From contig NW_012236507.1 in assembly GCF_000787575.1 (NCBI RefSeq), forward strand, positions 316,253-380,252: DNA of 64,000 nucleotides. Reading direction: 5' to 3'. The translations under genes were made by a program, and so were the position numbers. Every line of letters begins with the position of its first letter. The first letter of the stretch is position 1. Origin of the DNA: Acytostelium subglobosum LB1. Its lineage: Eukaryota > Evosea > Eumycetozoa > Acytosteliales > Acytosteliaceae. Below, in pieces: positions 1 to 12,100 of the stretch. Below the pieces are notes generated by a model that was not told the origin of the DNA, did no database searches, and saw only the letters and a list, made by a program, of their open reading frames with translations.

Positions 1-538
1 CGGATGTATGTATCATTTCGAGATTTTGGATTGGTTGAGTTGATTGAGTTGATAGAGTTGATTGGTCGCGATCATCTAGCTAGAGATGGATAGGATTGTG
101 ATTGGATTGAAGAACGATGTATTACAGTTACGCAGAGACATGGTCAGAATATGGTCGATACAATGAGAGTGAGCCTGAATCAGATTCACTTAGTCATTCT
201 CCAGAGATGCAGAGTGGTGATCGTGTCCGCGAGGGAGTATGTGCGAGGTCCTTGCTGCTAGAGGTAACCCAAAACAACTCTCAAAATAAAAATAAATCAA
301 TTTCAATACTTTGGAAAGAAGTTCAGATTCTTCAAAGGATGTTGTGATCGCTTGGATATATTAATACAGATAGAGATAGAACAGATAACTATACATATAA
401 CATATTTGCACAATAGAACTTGTTCAATATATTCAAACAAACAACTTGAATGAACGAACGAATGAACGAATAATTGAATGATTGAATGATCGAACGAACG
501 AGTGGAGCAATGGTGACGATGATGATTAGGTATATTAT
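1..538. other. left edge, no resolved gene
   Basis: No complete gene can be read here. The first 100 bases are rich in GATT/GAGTT repeats of the kind found in introns of this genome. A 76-codon plus-strand frame (117-347) could be the last exon of a gene that begins outside the window, but it has no recognisable domain and no convincing splice site. The right part is the AT-rich 3' flank of the neighbouring minus-strand protease gene. Confidence 0.4.
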
Positions 539-3500
539 TTAGAATGATCTTTCGAGGAGTACTTTGGCATCGGAAGGTGTTACTTGTTTCCATGCCATGG
601 GAGTCCAGAGTAGTTCAACTTTGGTGAGGACTTGATCACCAGGTACGTTCTCGTAAGTGAACATTAGACTGGATTTGTTGTTGGGGTCCTTGACAGTGGC
701 AGATATGGGGTCCTCTGGCTGGCCAAATGGTCTCTGGCCCATGGTAAGCATCTTGACGTACTTGGAGCCATCGGCATAGGTGATTCGCAACGTGTAGTCA
801 CAGCCACTGGTCGCACAATAGAAGCCGATGGGTGGTCGGTTGGGAGAGTAGGCCTGGATCTGCTTGAGATCAGTCGGGTCCAAGTATCGAAGAAGGTTGC
901 CCTTCAAGGACTTGACGGGCGTGTAGATAAAGCTGCATCCAGTGCATGTTGGAGTCTCTGATTGATCATAATACCAGAACACAGTGTAGACTGGTACATC
1001 ACGCTTGATTGGCATGCTGTCATCGAATCCAAACTGAGCGAACGAGCTATTCTGCAGCGTGTAGGGCTCCAGAAGGCCAGAGGCCGCATTACACTTGAGG
1101 TATGAGTCGGTGGTCGGCACGTAGGTGATTTGTTGCTGGAAGAAGTTCTCAATGATGGCCTGATTGTAGTCACTGAACATCTGGTATGCGTAGCCGGGCG
1201 TGGGTGGGTCGTTGCCAGTGATCATCGGATCGAACTTGTAGCACTTGTTCACGGCACAATTATCACGAGTGTATCTTGAAGAGTTTGATGCAGTTGTCGT
1301 TGGGAGGAACTCATTGTGATCAAAGTTGAATCCCCATACTGATCCATCGAGTGATCCTGCTGGATATGGGTATTTGTTTGGATATTCCTCATCAGCGTGC
1401 TATATAGATTAAGACCACGATTGTATATATGTTAGTTATTTGATTGGAATGATTCCAGAGTGATTGGATTGATGCTTGGGAGTGATCGGAATGACTCCTG
1501 AGTGATTGAATGGATGAATGAGTGATTGGAGTGACGATCGGTGTGATTGATTGAGTGATTGGAATGATTCCATGGTGTGATTGAGTGGTGGACGACACTT
1601 ACATTTAGTCCCTCACCATGTCCAAGTTCATGAATGAAGAAGATATTCTCATAGTCTCCATCACCATCTTTGGCTCCAACATAGGCAATTCCACGATTGA
1701 GTCGGACGTAGGTACCTTGAGCGTTTCGTTGGAATACTGGGAGATAGGTTTGTAAGTTGGCAAAGTCGAATCCCCATGCTCTTCTGATGGCAGTCGCATG
1801 ATCCAACAAATGTAGGACAACCAATCTATAACTCTCATCAGCAAATTCATCAGAGTTTGATACAACCTTGGCTGGGGCGCTGCCTGTGGGCGGGGCCACC
1901 AGTGTTGGCAACTCCAACTGACCCATTGGATGGTTGTCCGTGGTGAGCTTGGACACTGGCCACTGTTGGTAGAGGAATGGCTTTGTTACCGCGGGCAGAT
2001 CATGGATATTGGATGGATGGTTGAGCTTTGGATCGATACCATAAAGGTAGATTGGAAGGATACGAGCATCAACATAGTTTGGACATGTTACGATTGGTTG
2101 CACAGGGTCTGAAGGTATATCGGCTGTGTTCAGCACCTCAATCTTCATTCCTGGCTTCATGAGACTGGCTGGTATCTTCACGCTGTATGTGTCCGCGCCA
2201 TAAGTTGGGCCCTTTGACTCTGTTCCTGGGAGTTCGCTTGGGAGCTGGCTCGTCAAGACTGTGGGGTCGGCGTTGACCCTCTTGTTTACAAACTTGCCGG
2301 TTGTCGAGCTTCCTGGAGGTGTAATCCTGACTTGTGGACGGAAGTCAGAGGGGAGTGTGTCTTTCTCCTTGATCTGGTACAACAACAAAGCATCCCTCTC
2401 ACCCAGTACGGTCAACTTCTTTTCAACACCATCGCCAGCCTTCAAAGACAGACCCTGAGGATCGAGCACATGTGTTTGGGCAATCTTTGTGTTGACAAGA
2501 GTGAGTGGAGGTGGTGGAGGGGGCGTAGGGGATGGCGTTGAGCTTGTTGCCGGAGAAGTAGTTGCCGGAGAAGTGGTAGCAGGATCTGTTGTAGCTGGAG
2601 TGGTTGTTGCAGGGGCTGTGGTAGCAGTTGTAGCAGGGGCGGTTGTAGTAGGAGCAGTAGTGGCAGTTGTAGCTGTATCTGTTGTGGCTGGGGCAGCAGT
2701 GGTAGCTGTAGTTGCAGGAGCAGTGGTAGATGGGGATGTGGTAGCTGTAGTAGCAGGGGCGGTGGTAGTTGGAGCAGTAGTGGCAGTGGTAGCTGTGTCT
2801 GTTGTAGCTGGGGCTGTTGTAGTTGGAGCAGTAGTAGCCGGAGCAGTTGTAGTTGGAGCAGTAGTGGCAGTGGTAGCTGTAGCTGTTGTGGCTGGAGCAG
2901 CAGTAGTTGGAGCAGTAGTAGTTGCTGTCGTGGCTGGAGCAGTTGTAGTTGGAGCAGTAGTTGCAGTCGTAGCAGGAGCGGTTGTAGCAGGAGCAGTAGT
3001 AGCTGGAGCAGTGGCTGTATCAGTCGTAGCAGGAGCAGTTGTGGACGGAGCAGTAGTGGCTGTATCTGTTGTAGCTGGGGCAGTTGTTGCTGGAGCTGTA
3101 GTGGCGGGGGCCGTAGTAACAGGAGATGTGGTGGGAGGAGCGGTGGCTGTATCTGTGGTGGCCGGTGCAGTTGTAGCGGGTGCAGTTGTTGGAGCTGAAG
3201 TGGCCTCTGAGGTGGTTGATGGGATTGTACTTGTAGTTGCAGTGGTGGCCGTGATCACTGATGTTGTTTGTGGCTCAGATGTAGTTGTTTGTGGAGCAGA
3301 TGTTATCGAGACAGATGTTGTTGGTTCAGAGGTCGATGGCAGAACGCTGGTCGTCATTGAAATGGTTGGGTCAATGGGTGGCATTGTTGTCGGTACCTCC
3401 GATGATGATGAAGCCTCTGATGAGTTCTGGGGAGCTGAGGACGATGCTTGGGCCTCCGACGATGATGATGTTTGTTGTTCCGAAGACGATGATTGAGCAG

Positions 3501-4026
3501 CAGATGATGATGATTGATGCTCTGAAGACGATGCTTGAGCCTCAGATGATGATGATGGTTGCTCAGATGAAGTTGATGGTACTGAGGTTGTGAGTGAGGA
3601 AGTGGTTGGGATGGAGGTTGTTGGAATGGAGGTTGTCGGCGATGAACTGGTACCTGGAGTTGACGAGGTCACTGGTGGTGGAGTTATAGGTGGGGGAGGT
3701 ACCATTAGACATCTTGGCGAATCACCAGAATTGTCACATGCCAGTGGATATGGACATTGAAGGAATCTACATTTGTCCACACATGTTGGAGGCAACACTG
3801 TATTATGTGGTTGGCAACATATCTCATTGCTCAGGCATATCTTGTTTGAGCAACTAGTCAATGATGATGACGAATATGCATTTGTCACTATTTAATTTGT
3901 TAGTTTGATTGATTGATTGATTCATTTTGGATCTCATGTGATCAATAATTTATTACCATTCCAGATTGATGCCAAGAGGATAAAGGACAATAATATCCTT
4001 TTTCCATGATTGAGTTCCAAACTCAT
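539..4026 (-). CDS. secreted M66-type zinc metalloprotease (dictomallein-like) with mucin-like linker
   Basis: Three exons, 4026-3957, 3887-1603 and 1399-539, give 1071 aa with phases that fit. Exon 1 encodes a signal peptide (MSLELNHGKRILLSFILLAS). Residues about 36-83 form a Cys-rich module with spacing CCQP..LPP.C.DKC...CP....C. Residues about 90-480 are a Ser/Thr/Ala/Pro tract built from TTAPATTAP-like units, probably O-glycosylated. From about 485 a globular domain leads to HELGHGEGLN (residues 776-785); splicing adds H786, completing HExxHxxGxxH, a zinc-metallopeptidase signature. Family knowledge: this extended motif with a dictyostelid secreted architecture fits M66 (StcE/dictomallein) peptidases that cut mucin-type glycoproteins. 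The M66 assignment is inferred from motif and context; the zinc-protease call is firmer. The first ATG with a good signal peptide was taken as start. Confidence 0.8.
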
Positions 4027-4303
4027 TGATTGGTGTTGTGATTGTTGTTGATGTTGTTGATGTAGTTGTCTGACAGACAAATCTACTACTACTACTACTA
4101 CTATTTTAGTTTGTTTGTTATTATTATTACAAAATGATTGATTATTATTATTATTATTATTATTATTATCTTTTTCAATAGTAATAAAGGATAAGGTAGG
4201 AGTAGTATGTGGTCCACGTGCGAAGGAAGCAGATGGGTAAAGGCCTTAATAAGTTAACACTTCTCTACTCACTTTATAAATGTTACTGATAAAGTGATGG
4301 AGA

Positions 4304-4334
<31 letters not shown>

Positions 4335-4733
4335 TTTGTACATGATTTACTGATCATTAGATCACACTGTTGGTGTGTTAAATCACACACTACTCTATCA
4401 TCATTGGTTTAAAAAACAGATAATTGGGAATAATACCTGTTGCACTGATCATACATTTATAAATGAATTCAAACAAAGATCGGTCTCTTGATGGATGGAA
4501 CCCATCAAAATGAAGGTTGGCACCTCATGATGCCAACAAATCTAAAGTATCTAGATATGCGAGCGAGGTGGCCCTTCATTTAAGTTCCGTGGCCCAATCC
4601 CGAATCAGGAAAAAGCACCTGATGTGTAGTCTTGGTTGTGGTGGACAATCAAACAGGGACATGATCATGATCATGATCAAGGTCACTAACAATCAATCAA
4701 TCAATCAAACATCTATCCCCTTAACAAATAATA
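4027..4733. other. divergent intergenic region with simple repeats
   Basis: This spacer separates the divergently transcribed protease and ComC-like genes and should hold both promoters. It contains a TTA trinucleotide tract (about 4141-4169) and a TG dinucleotide tract (about 4304-4334). A 74-codon frame at 4517-4741 overlaps the next gene's leader and shows no domain. The leader just upstream of 4734 carries the ATCAATCA motif. Confidence 0.5.
4304..4334. repeat. (TG)n microsatellite
   Basis: Nearly uninterrupted TG dinucleotides in the spacer between two divergent genes, with a single TA variant near the right end. It is likely polymorphic in length. Confidence 0.85.
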
Positions 4734-7700
4734 ATGTATAACTTCAAAACACAACAACTACTATTGTTGTTGGCCACACTACTGTTGCTCAGTGGCAGTG
4801 GTGGTTGGACACTGACCTTGACCAATGCTCAATACGTCCATATGCTGCACTATACAGCTGTTGGTTGTTCCTCTGATATAATCAAGGCATCGTCGTATAA
4901 GATCGACTCTTGCTATGCCGGAGTGACAGGCTCTTATGGCTACACGATGACCACAGCCAATCAGATCACATTCAATCAATACCTTACACCCAACTGCACT
5001 GGTGCCGTCAACAAGACCGATCTATTCACTCCCGGCAAGTGCTCCATGACCTACCTCTCCTCCATGGCACTACTATCCGACACAATCATCATCCCCACCG
5101 TGTCCAAGAACTTCTACGAGAAGTATCCCGTTGGATTGTAAGTATCTTGTCTTGCATCACAACCCTCGACCCTCGACCCTCGGCCCTCGACCCTCAACCC
5201 TCGACTCTAACATCCCATCACTCACTCAATCTAGTGATTGTAATAATGATAATGCGGCAAGACATAGTATGATTAGTGGCTATTGTGTGCCTAATGATGT
5301 GTGGAAGGGACAGGTGGTCAATACCGGCATATCGATGGCGTATGAGTTGGCGAATGTTCAGTGTCTAGGAGCCAAACCCGCGGACTTTGCAACCTACCTG
5401 GCAGGCTGCTCAGCAGCAAACTTGTACAATGTTGCCAACGCTTTCTCTGTGACCAGTCCTCTTTCTATGTCAGTGCAGGTATCAGTCACCGGCTATGACA
5501 GTGTCAGTGTGACAGCAGCACAGTTTTCTGGTTGGATTGGAATGGGACATCTGTTTGAGGTGTTCTATTCGACGACCAGTGGCAACTGGGCACGTCTCAA
5601 TCAATCTGCTGGCACAGGTGTGGCACAGAGATGTTACTCTACATTACTACCATGTACCATATCAAGCATACCAATCGGTACCAGTGTCTCCAACACTGTC
5701 ATCAGTCTCAAGTTCGTCTTGGCCGGCATCGACTACTTCGCGTCCAATACGCCACCATCCTACACAGCAGGTGGCATCAAAATGCCTTCATGTATGTTAC
5801 CCTCGCACTTGCCCTAACCCTCGCCCAACCATCGTCCTAACCCTCGCCTCACCATCAGCTCCAACAATGCAGAACCTTGTGATCAAGGACCAGACAACTA
5901 GTTCAATCACATTTAACTACACAGCTGCTGGTGGATATAATGGACTCACCTTTGTCGTAACAGTGAATAGCTTGCAGATCAATACACAAGCATGTACAAC
6001 TGGTCCAACTTGTACTGTCACTGGCCTACCAGTGGCCAGTCAACCAGTGATTGTAGTGTACGCCACCAGTTCAGGAAGGAACTCACCTAGTGTGACACAA
6101 ACCGGACAGCTGCTCAAGGGTGTCACCATGGCCCCGCTCACCGTTGACATTGGCACGACAAGGAAGAACATCACCGTGCACTATGTAGGGTCAGGCGGAG
6201 ACATAAGACAGCCATACAGCTACAGCACCTACCTCAATGGTACTCTCAAGTGTAATACTACCGCCTCATTCTGCTCAGTCACCGGACTCTCTTTGGTATA
6301 CTATGATATCAAGGTTGTCGCCACCAATGATGGACAGCAGAGCACACAAAGCACATCGGTAAACCTAGCCGTCATCCCTCTGCAACCTCCCAACATCACA
6401 GCCATAATAGGTACGACGCATGCTACCATCCAGTTCTACGCATCTGGCGGCGAGGACATCATCGCCACAGTCTACAACGTGACGGTCAATGGAGTGTTGA
6501 CCTGTATCAAGACTCTCCAATCGACTTGTGAGGCCAAGGGTCTGGCGCCATTCACAACATACAGTGTTCAAGTCACCGCCACCAAGGGAGCGACCACAAC
6601 AGGTGCCACCTTTCAGTTCCAGACCTATCAATCAGTTGACATGCCAACAGTGATCGCTACACAGAACTTGAACAACACTGTCACCATCCAATACTTTGCG
6701 GACCATGGTGTGCCATTCAACAGCACATTCACTGTTCGTGCCAATGGTACCTTGATCCCACTCTGTGTCAACACCACCGCGACTGTATGCCAACTCTTCA
6801 ATCCCAACCTTGGCCAATACTACCAATTCAGTGTCAATGTCTACAATGATGGCGCCAGCAAGACTGCCTACCAAGATATCATGCTCTATACATGTAAGTT
6901 GGGTCGGATGGACGCGTCTGGAACCATCCCATCAATCTGGCTAACACACTCGATCAATCAATCAATCAAATTAGATCCAACAACATTCTCAATAACAAAG
7001 ATGTTGGCAACAATGTCATCAATTGATGTTGAGTGGAACGCGAGTACTGGTGGCGCGCCAGACTCATCATACTACACTACAGCAGTATCTTTGAACAAGG
7101 TAGTCTGGAGTGATGTGTGTGTCAAGTCCTTGGAGCTATCATGTCAAATCAAGAACCTACTACCCAACACGATACATTACATCCGTGTCACAATGACCAA
7201 CTACATCTTTACGCCAGTGGTGGCAACATCCAACAACTCTACTCTCTCACTGCCAGTCACCATCAACTACTGTTTGAATGCACAAGGTGTCTCATGCTCG
7301 GGCAATGGCAACTGCACCAACAATATATGTTTGTGTAACAATCAATGGAAGGGACAGTATTGCGAGGAGCGTATATCCGATCAAAACACAAACAATGGAA
7401 CTATTGGACACGATCCCAACTCACCTGGAATCAACGTCACGTCCAAGGGCGTGTACTTCTCATTCGCTGTCAACAAAATAATTGAGCGTGACTCTGTCGG
7501 CATCATTGTCAAGCAGCTAAACATGACCAATCTGGTGTGGTTCTTGATGACCAGTTCCAACTCCACTGTTACCGTGCCCACCACCAACGACACTGTCCTC
7601 GAGACGCGTCTAACCTACATCTCCAACACCTCCACCAACCCAATGGACTCGATCGAGGTCACCTTCCTCCAGTACCATGCCATCCAAGGAGTAACGAGGA

Positions 7701-8290
7701 TGTCCAACGTCATGTTTGAGTTTGCCAATCAACAGTTTACAATCGACCTGGGCTCAATCAAGTATAACGTGGCCATCAACAAATGGAAGTTTACAAGTTA
7801 TTTGAACACATTGGAGATACACAGCACTGTTTCCAGGATCAATGGAGGCAGCTGTGACGAGACAATACAGGGACGACTACTCAATAATGGACCAATATCA
7901 ACAATGAACATCACAGACTCAAATGGAAACAACATTGTTGGAAGATTCATCAATCGTGTTGTTCTGGATCAGACACCTCGCCTGCTTAACCTCTATGAGC
8001 TGGACCAGGAGAGCAAGGAGAACATGACGATCGTAGCAGTGGCACCGGCATTCTCTCAGAGACTCGAGATGGATCCTGACTTTGGATTCTTGGTGCGTGG
8101 CGACTCGTCAGTACCAAGGAACACTTGTCATCAACCAGATGACAACAAATGGAAATTGATCACTGGAGTCGTTGTAGGTGGCGTTGTACTCTTGGCTGTG
8201 GCCATCACAGCCACAATATTCATACTAAAGAGGAATGCTGTTTATATCAAACATCATCTAAAACTAAATAAGATAAAGAATGATGAATAA
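4734..8290 (+). CDS. ComC-like EGF/FN3-type single-pass surface protein
   Basis: Exons 4734-5137, 5235-5791, 5859-6893 and 6975-8290 join in phase to 1103 aa. An N-terminal signal peptide (MYNFKTQQLLLLLATLLLL) is followed by a Cys-containing extracellular region, then several beta-sandwich repeats of about 90 aa resembling the FN3/TIG-like modules of dictyostelid surface proteins. Each has a short Cys pair such as CTTGPTC or CNTTASFC. One EGF-like domain (about residues 763-796, pattern GVSCSGNGNC..CLC....GQYCEE) precedes a C-terminal beta-rich domain like that of D. discoideum ComC proteins. A transmembrane helix (about 1058-1086) and a short basic tail end the protein. Many NxS/T sites fit an extracellular location. 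ComC-type proteins are tied to adhesion and development; the role here is inferred. The third intron (81 nt) is in frame and stop-free. The first two contain CCCTCG repeats. Confidence 0.82.
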
Positions 8291-8511
8291 ATAAGTTATT
8301 CCACAGATCTATTAACTTTTGGCATATTTGTAACCTTTGTTTATATAATCAATTTTATTTATGAGAAAATATAGTTAAGATTATTAGATAGTATACAATA
8401 TAGGGAGTATAAATATTATATTTATTATCCATGGGATTTGAATTATCACTTCAAAAACATACATACAAGTATGAAAAAAAGAAGGAAAATGAATAATTTT
8501 AAAAGAGAAAA
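8291..8511. terminator. 3' flank of ComC-like gene and Pol III terminator region of tRNA-Thr
   Basis: AT-rich sequence between two converging genes. Read on the minus strand, the tRNA is followed at once by TTTT (plus-strand AAAA ending near 8511), the normal RNA polymerase III stop, with a second T run a few bases on. No separate gene is visible. Confidence 0.6.
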
Positions 8512-8584
8512 GGCTCCAACGAGATTCGAACTCGTGACCCCTTCCTTACTAGGGAAGTACAATAACCAGCTATGCTATGGAGCC
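8512..8584 (-). tRNA. tRNA-Thr (anticodon AGT)
   Basis: A 73-base cloverleaf on the minus strand. The 7-bp acceptor stem pairs GGCTCCA with TGGAGCC. The anticodon stem is CTTCC/GGAAG with loop CTAGTAA, giving anticodon AGT (Thr). The T-arm is ACGAG/CTCGT with loop TTCGAAT, and the D-loop holds GG. CCA is not encoded and there is no intron, as expected for a nuclear tRNA gene. No tRNA-targeting retroelement (TRE family in dictyostelids) is seen in the neighbouring few hundred bases. Confidence 0.95.
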
Positions 8585-9138
8585 GATGTTTTTAGCAAAT
8601 AAATAATACGGTATTTATGTCCAAAATTTTTTGCATTGCTCATTTTCATAAACAAAATTATCAAAGAAATTTAATCTTTGTTACTAACTTGTTGATTAAT
8701 TTATGATTCCTATTGAGGAATAAGTTTTTTTAGTATTAATAATCTTAATTAAGATGGCAATGAAGTTCAAATTATGAGGTTACCACCCGACTTGGTTGTG
8801 ATTGAAGGGGGTGTGATCATAAAGTAGTGGTGCTAATTAACTAGTTATCACACATACTTATACAATAATTATAATACAAATAAAGAGATATATATTGGAT
8901 ATATACTACCAATATCTGTAATAGATAATAACAGAATAAATAACCTTAACAACAACTTCAATATCATCAGAGTGATAAACAGGAGCAGGAGTCGACATAC
9001 TTTTCCTGCATTGCAGATCAAGACATATGATTGTTTCACGACTCGACAATATACAACTACACTACTGCCATTAGTACGACTCTGTCACCTCCCTCCCTCA
9101 CTCAACTCACTCCCTCACTCGACGACGATTAGTACAGA
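8585..9138. other. intergenic, upstream of CLEC16A homologue
   Basis: AT-rich spacer with no supported gene. It lies upstream of both the minus-strand tRNA and the plus-strand CLEC16A homologue. The final 100 bases turn CT-rich (CTCACTC-type) just before the start codon, probably the 5' leader. Confidence 0.5.
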
Positions 9139-12100
9139 ATGAACTTCTTCTCGTTGGGTTCAAAGCCAAAGAACAAGTATTCTTTGGAGAACCTAAAGTA
9201 TGTTAAACCTTAGGACTCTCGATCAATCAATGACTCGATCACTCACTCGATCACTCGATCACCTCAGGTACCTCTACAATACTTTAGTCAAGAACCCTAT
9301 AATCACACCGAACAACAGCAGCACAATCATCGAGACACTGAGGCAGTTGGCCGAGGTACTAATATGGGGCGATCAGAACAACAACTCTTTATTCGAGTAT
9401 GACCTCAATGATCGTGATAATGGATGGATCGATCAATCATGATCTCATGTACTCACTCATCCAAACCAATCACTCAATCAATCAATCAGGTTCTTTCTTG
9501 AGAAGAATCTATTAGGATTCTTTGTAGCTATTCTCGATCAAAAGACATCGACTGAGGTGATCATACAGCTATTACAGACTCTGAGTATCCTTGTTGAGAA
9601 CCTTCGATCACAGATGTCAATATGTATGTTTGTTTGATTGAATGGACTGGGCACTCAATCAATCAACTAACATCAACCTAATCTTAAGACTACCTACTAT
9701 CGAATAACTACATCAATGAGATAATTATACACAAGTTTGACTTCTCCATCGAGGAGGTGTTGGACTACTACATCTCCTTCCTCAAAGCACTGTCACTCAA
9801 GCTGGACAAGAGTACGATCAACTTCTTCTTCAATGGACAGGAGAAGGACTTCCCCCTCTACACAGAGGCAATCAAATTCATCAATCACAAAGAGGCAATG
9901 ATACGCATTGCCGTTCGAACACTCACTCTCTCAGTCTTCAAAGGTATGTCCAATCATCGATCGACAGGCTCATGAGTTGATCGACTGACTGACTGACTGA
10001 CCACTCATGGAACCATTCCAAATCAATCAATTAGTTGAGGACGATGCAATGAGAACATATATTATCAACTCTACAGCAGTTCCATACTTTTCAAACATTG
10101 TTTGGTACATTAGACAAGAGTGCGCCAACTTGAACAAGGTGCTGGAGAAGTCAAGCCATGAGAATACAAGTCAACTCACTTATTGCTTCGATGAGCTGGC
10201 CGATCAGTTCTACTACCTGCACGACATTTTCAATCTTGGCTTCGACTCGATGAACCTGGTGCTGGCCGAACAGTTCATCCAGTATCTTATATTCCCTCAG
10301 CTCATTGGTAGTCTGTTGCTTGGCTCAGACTCGAGCGGCAGCAGCAAGAGCACCGCCGAGCCGCTGGAGGACCGGCTCACACCCTCACTTGCACTGTTCC
10401 TCCTGGCGCAAGTGTTTCACATCTTCACTTTCAAACCATTGCTGGACACTGTGGCCACGGCCATCGCCTCGACCACACCCTCTCAATCACAGATGCTCAA
10501 CACCAACCCTTCGGCGCCGCCACCGCTCTCCGTCCTGAGCACACAACGCAAACATTATAATAGCTTCCGACGAATATATTCTTATCCAAGTCTAGAGCAT
10601 CATGAAGCCAACAGTAGTGGCGGAGGAGGTGGCGGCAGTGGCGGAGGCGGTGGCCAGCCATCATCATCGACGACCAAGAGGAAGAAGGACTCACTCAAGC
10701 ATAGTAGCACGAACAGTACACCAGCCATTCGTGTGACGGAGAAGATAACAGTGAACGATACGACAAATGCGACCAAACACAGCCCCGACGACCAAGACGA
10801 CATGGGTTCGAATGTGTCGGGCTCCCCACCCGCAGCCTCTGGCGACAAGTCCAACGAACCAGTACATCGCGCCAAGAATGAGTTGTCCAGCTCGGTCGAC
10901 AGCGGATCAACAAGCATCAGTTGCGATTCGAAACTGAGCAGCAAGAGGAAGCACAACAAGGACGAGCTGAAGCAGACACTACTCCAACTGATCAGCAAGG
11001 ACAGGGAGACGTTCGGCGTCGTCTGTCTGCTCTACTCATTCTTGAAGAACACACACGTCGATCAGAAGATTCTGGAGAGTGGCGGACTGCTGCCGTACCG
11101 TTTGGCCAAGGCCAAGAAGCTGCTGGAGGGTCTGCTCTCGCCCGAGTCCTCGTCGCCCGTGCTCTCATCTTCATTGCCCATCTCACCAACACACTATCGA
11201 TCCAAGTCCGAATCACACGCACGTCTATCACCAATCTCATTGGGCAGCGAGCCCGTCGCCAAGAGAGACATTGTCACATTGTACAGCAGTGACAATGCCG
11301 ATGAGGCAGATGATATCTTTGCGAATGGTAATGGCAATAGCAATGGCAATGGCAACATTATCAGCATCAAGCCCAACAACAACAAGGACAGTACATCATT
11401 GGCGTCAGCACTCAAGAACCAGATGTTACAACGAAGCATTCAACAAAAGATCCTAAACAACAACAACAACAACACCAATGTGTCAGAGGCCATACCAATC
11501 TTGAAGATTATGGGACAACAGATGATGAACCGTGAGGGCGACGAGGAGGAGTTTGTGCCTGTTCCAGACTCGAGTCAGAAGGACTTCACGAGGAACCTCA
11601 TCGATCGTTTGTTCTTGGTGCTAGTCAACAGCAATCAGTTCCGTTTGATCACACTCCAGATGACACTGCTCGTGCTGAAGGAGTTGGTATACTCGCCCGA
11701 GTCGCCATCCAAGCTGACCGAGACGCAGCTGGCGCTATTAGAGGAGGCCTACTCAATGGTCACCAACAACCTGAAGGAGAAGTTGGTGGGCAACCTGGCT
11801 CCGGTGTTCCTCGAGCTGTTTGAAGAGGAGCTGAGGTCGTACAAACAGATCAGCTTTGATTTCTTGCTCAAGGACGTCAACCTGATCCTGCCCGTTCCCG
11901 AGACACCCACTTCTCGTCTTTCTCTGGCCAAGCGTCTGCCTTCGGGAGAGGTCGAGATGACTCAGAAGGCCATCCAGCAGTTTCTGGTGCTGCGCGAGCT
12001 CAAGTACACACTGCTGCGACGCAAAGACACGATGCTCCCACTCAAACAACCACAGATACCAATTGTACGCGAGAAGGACTTGTTCAATCTGGACACGGAC

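Noticed and set aside
2489-3496. 335-codon plus-strand frame rich in Val/Ala/Gly
   Set aside because: It is the exact antisense of the Thr/Ala/Pro tract of the protease gene. Repeats like this leave several frames open, and there is no domain or proper gene structure.
4304-4334. TG repeat considered as a promoter element
   Set aside because: Simple microsatellite with no sequence feature linking it to transcription. Kept only as a repeat.
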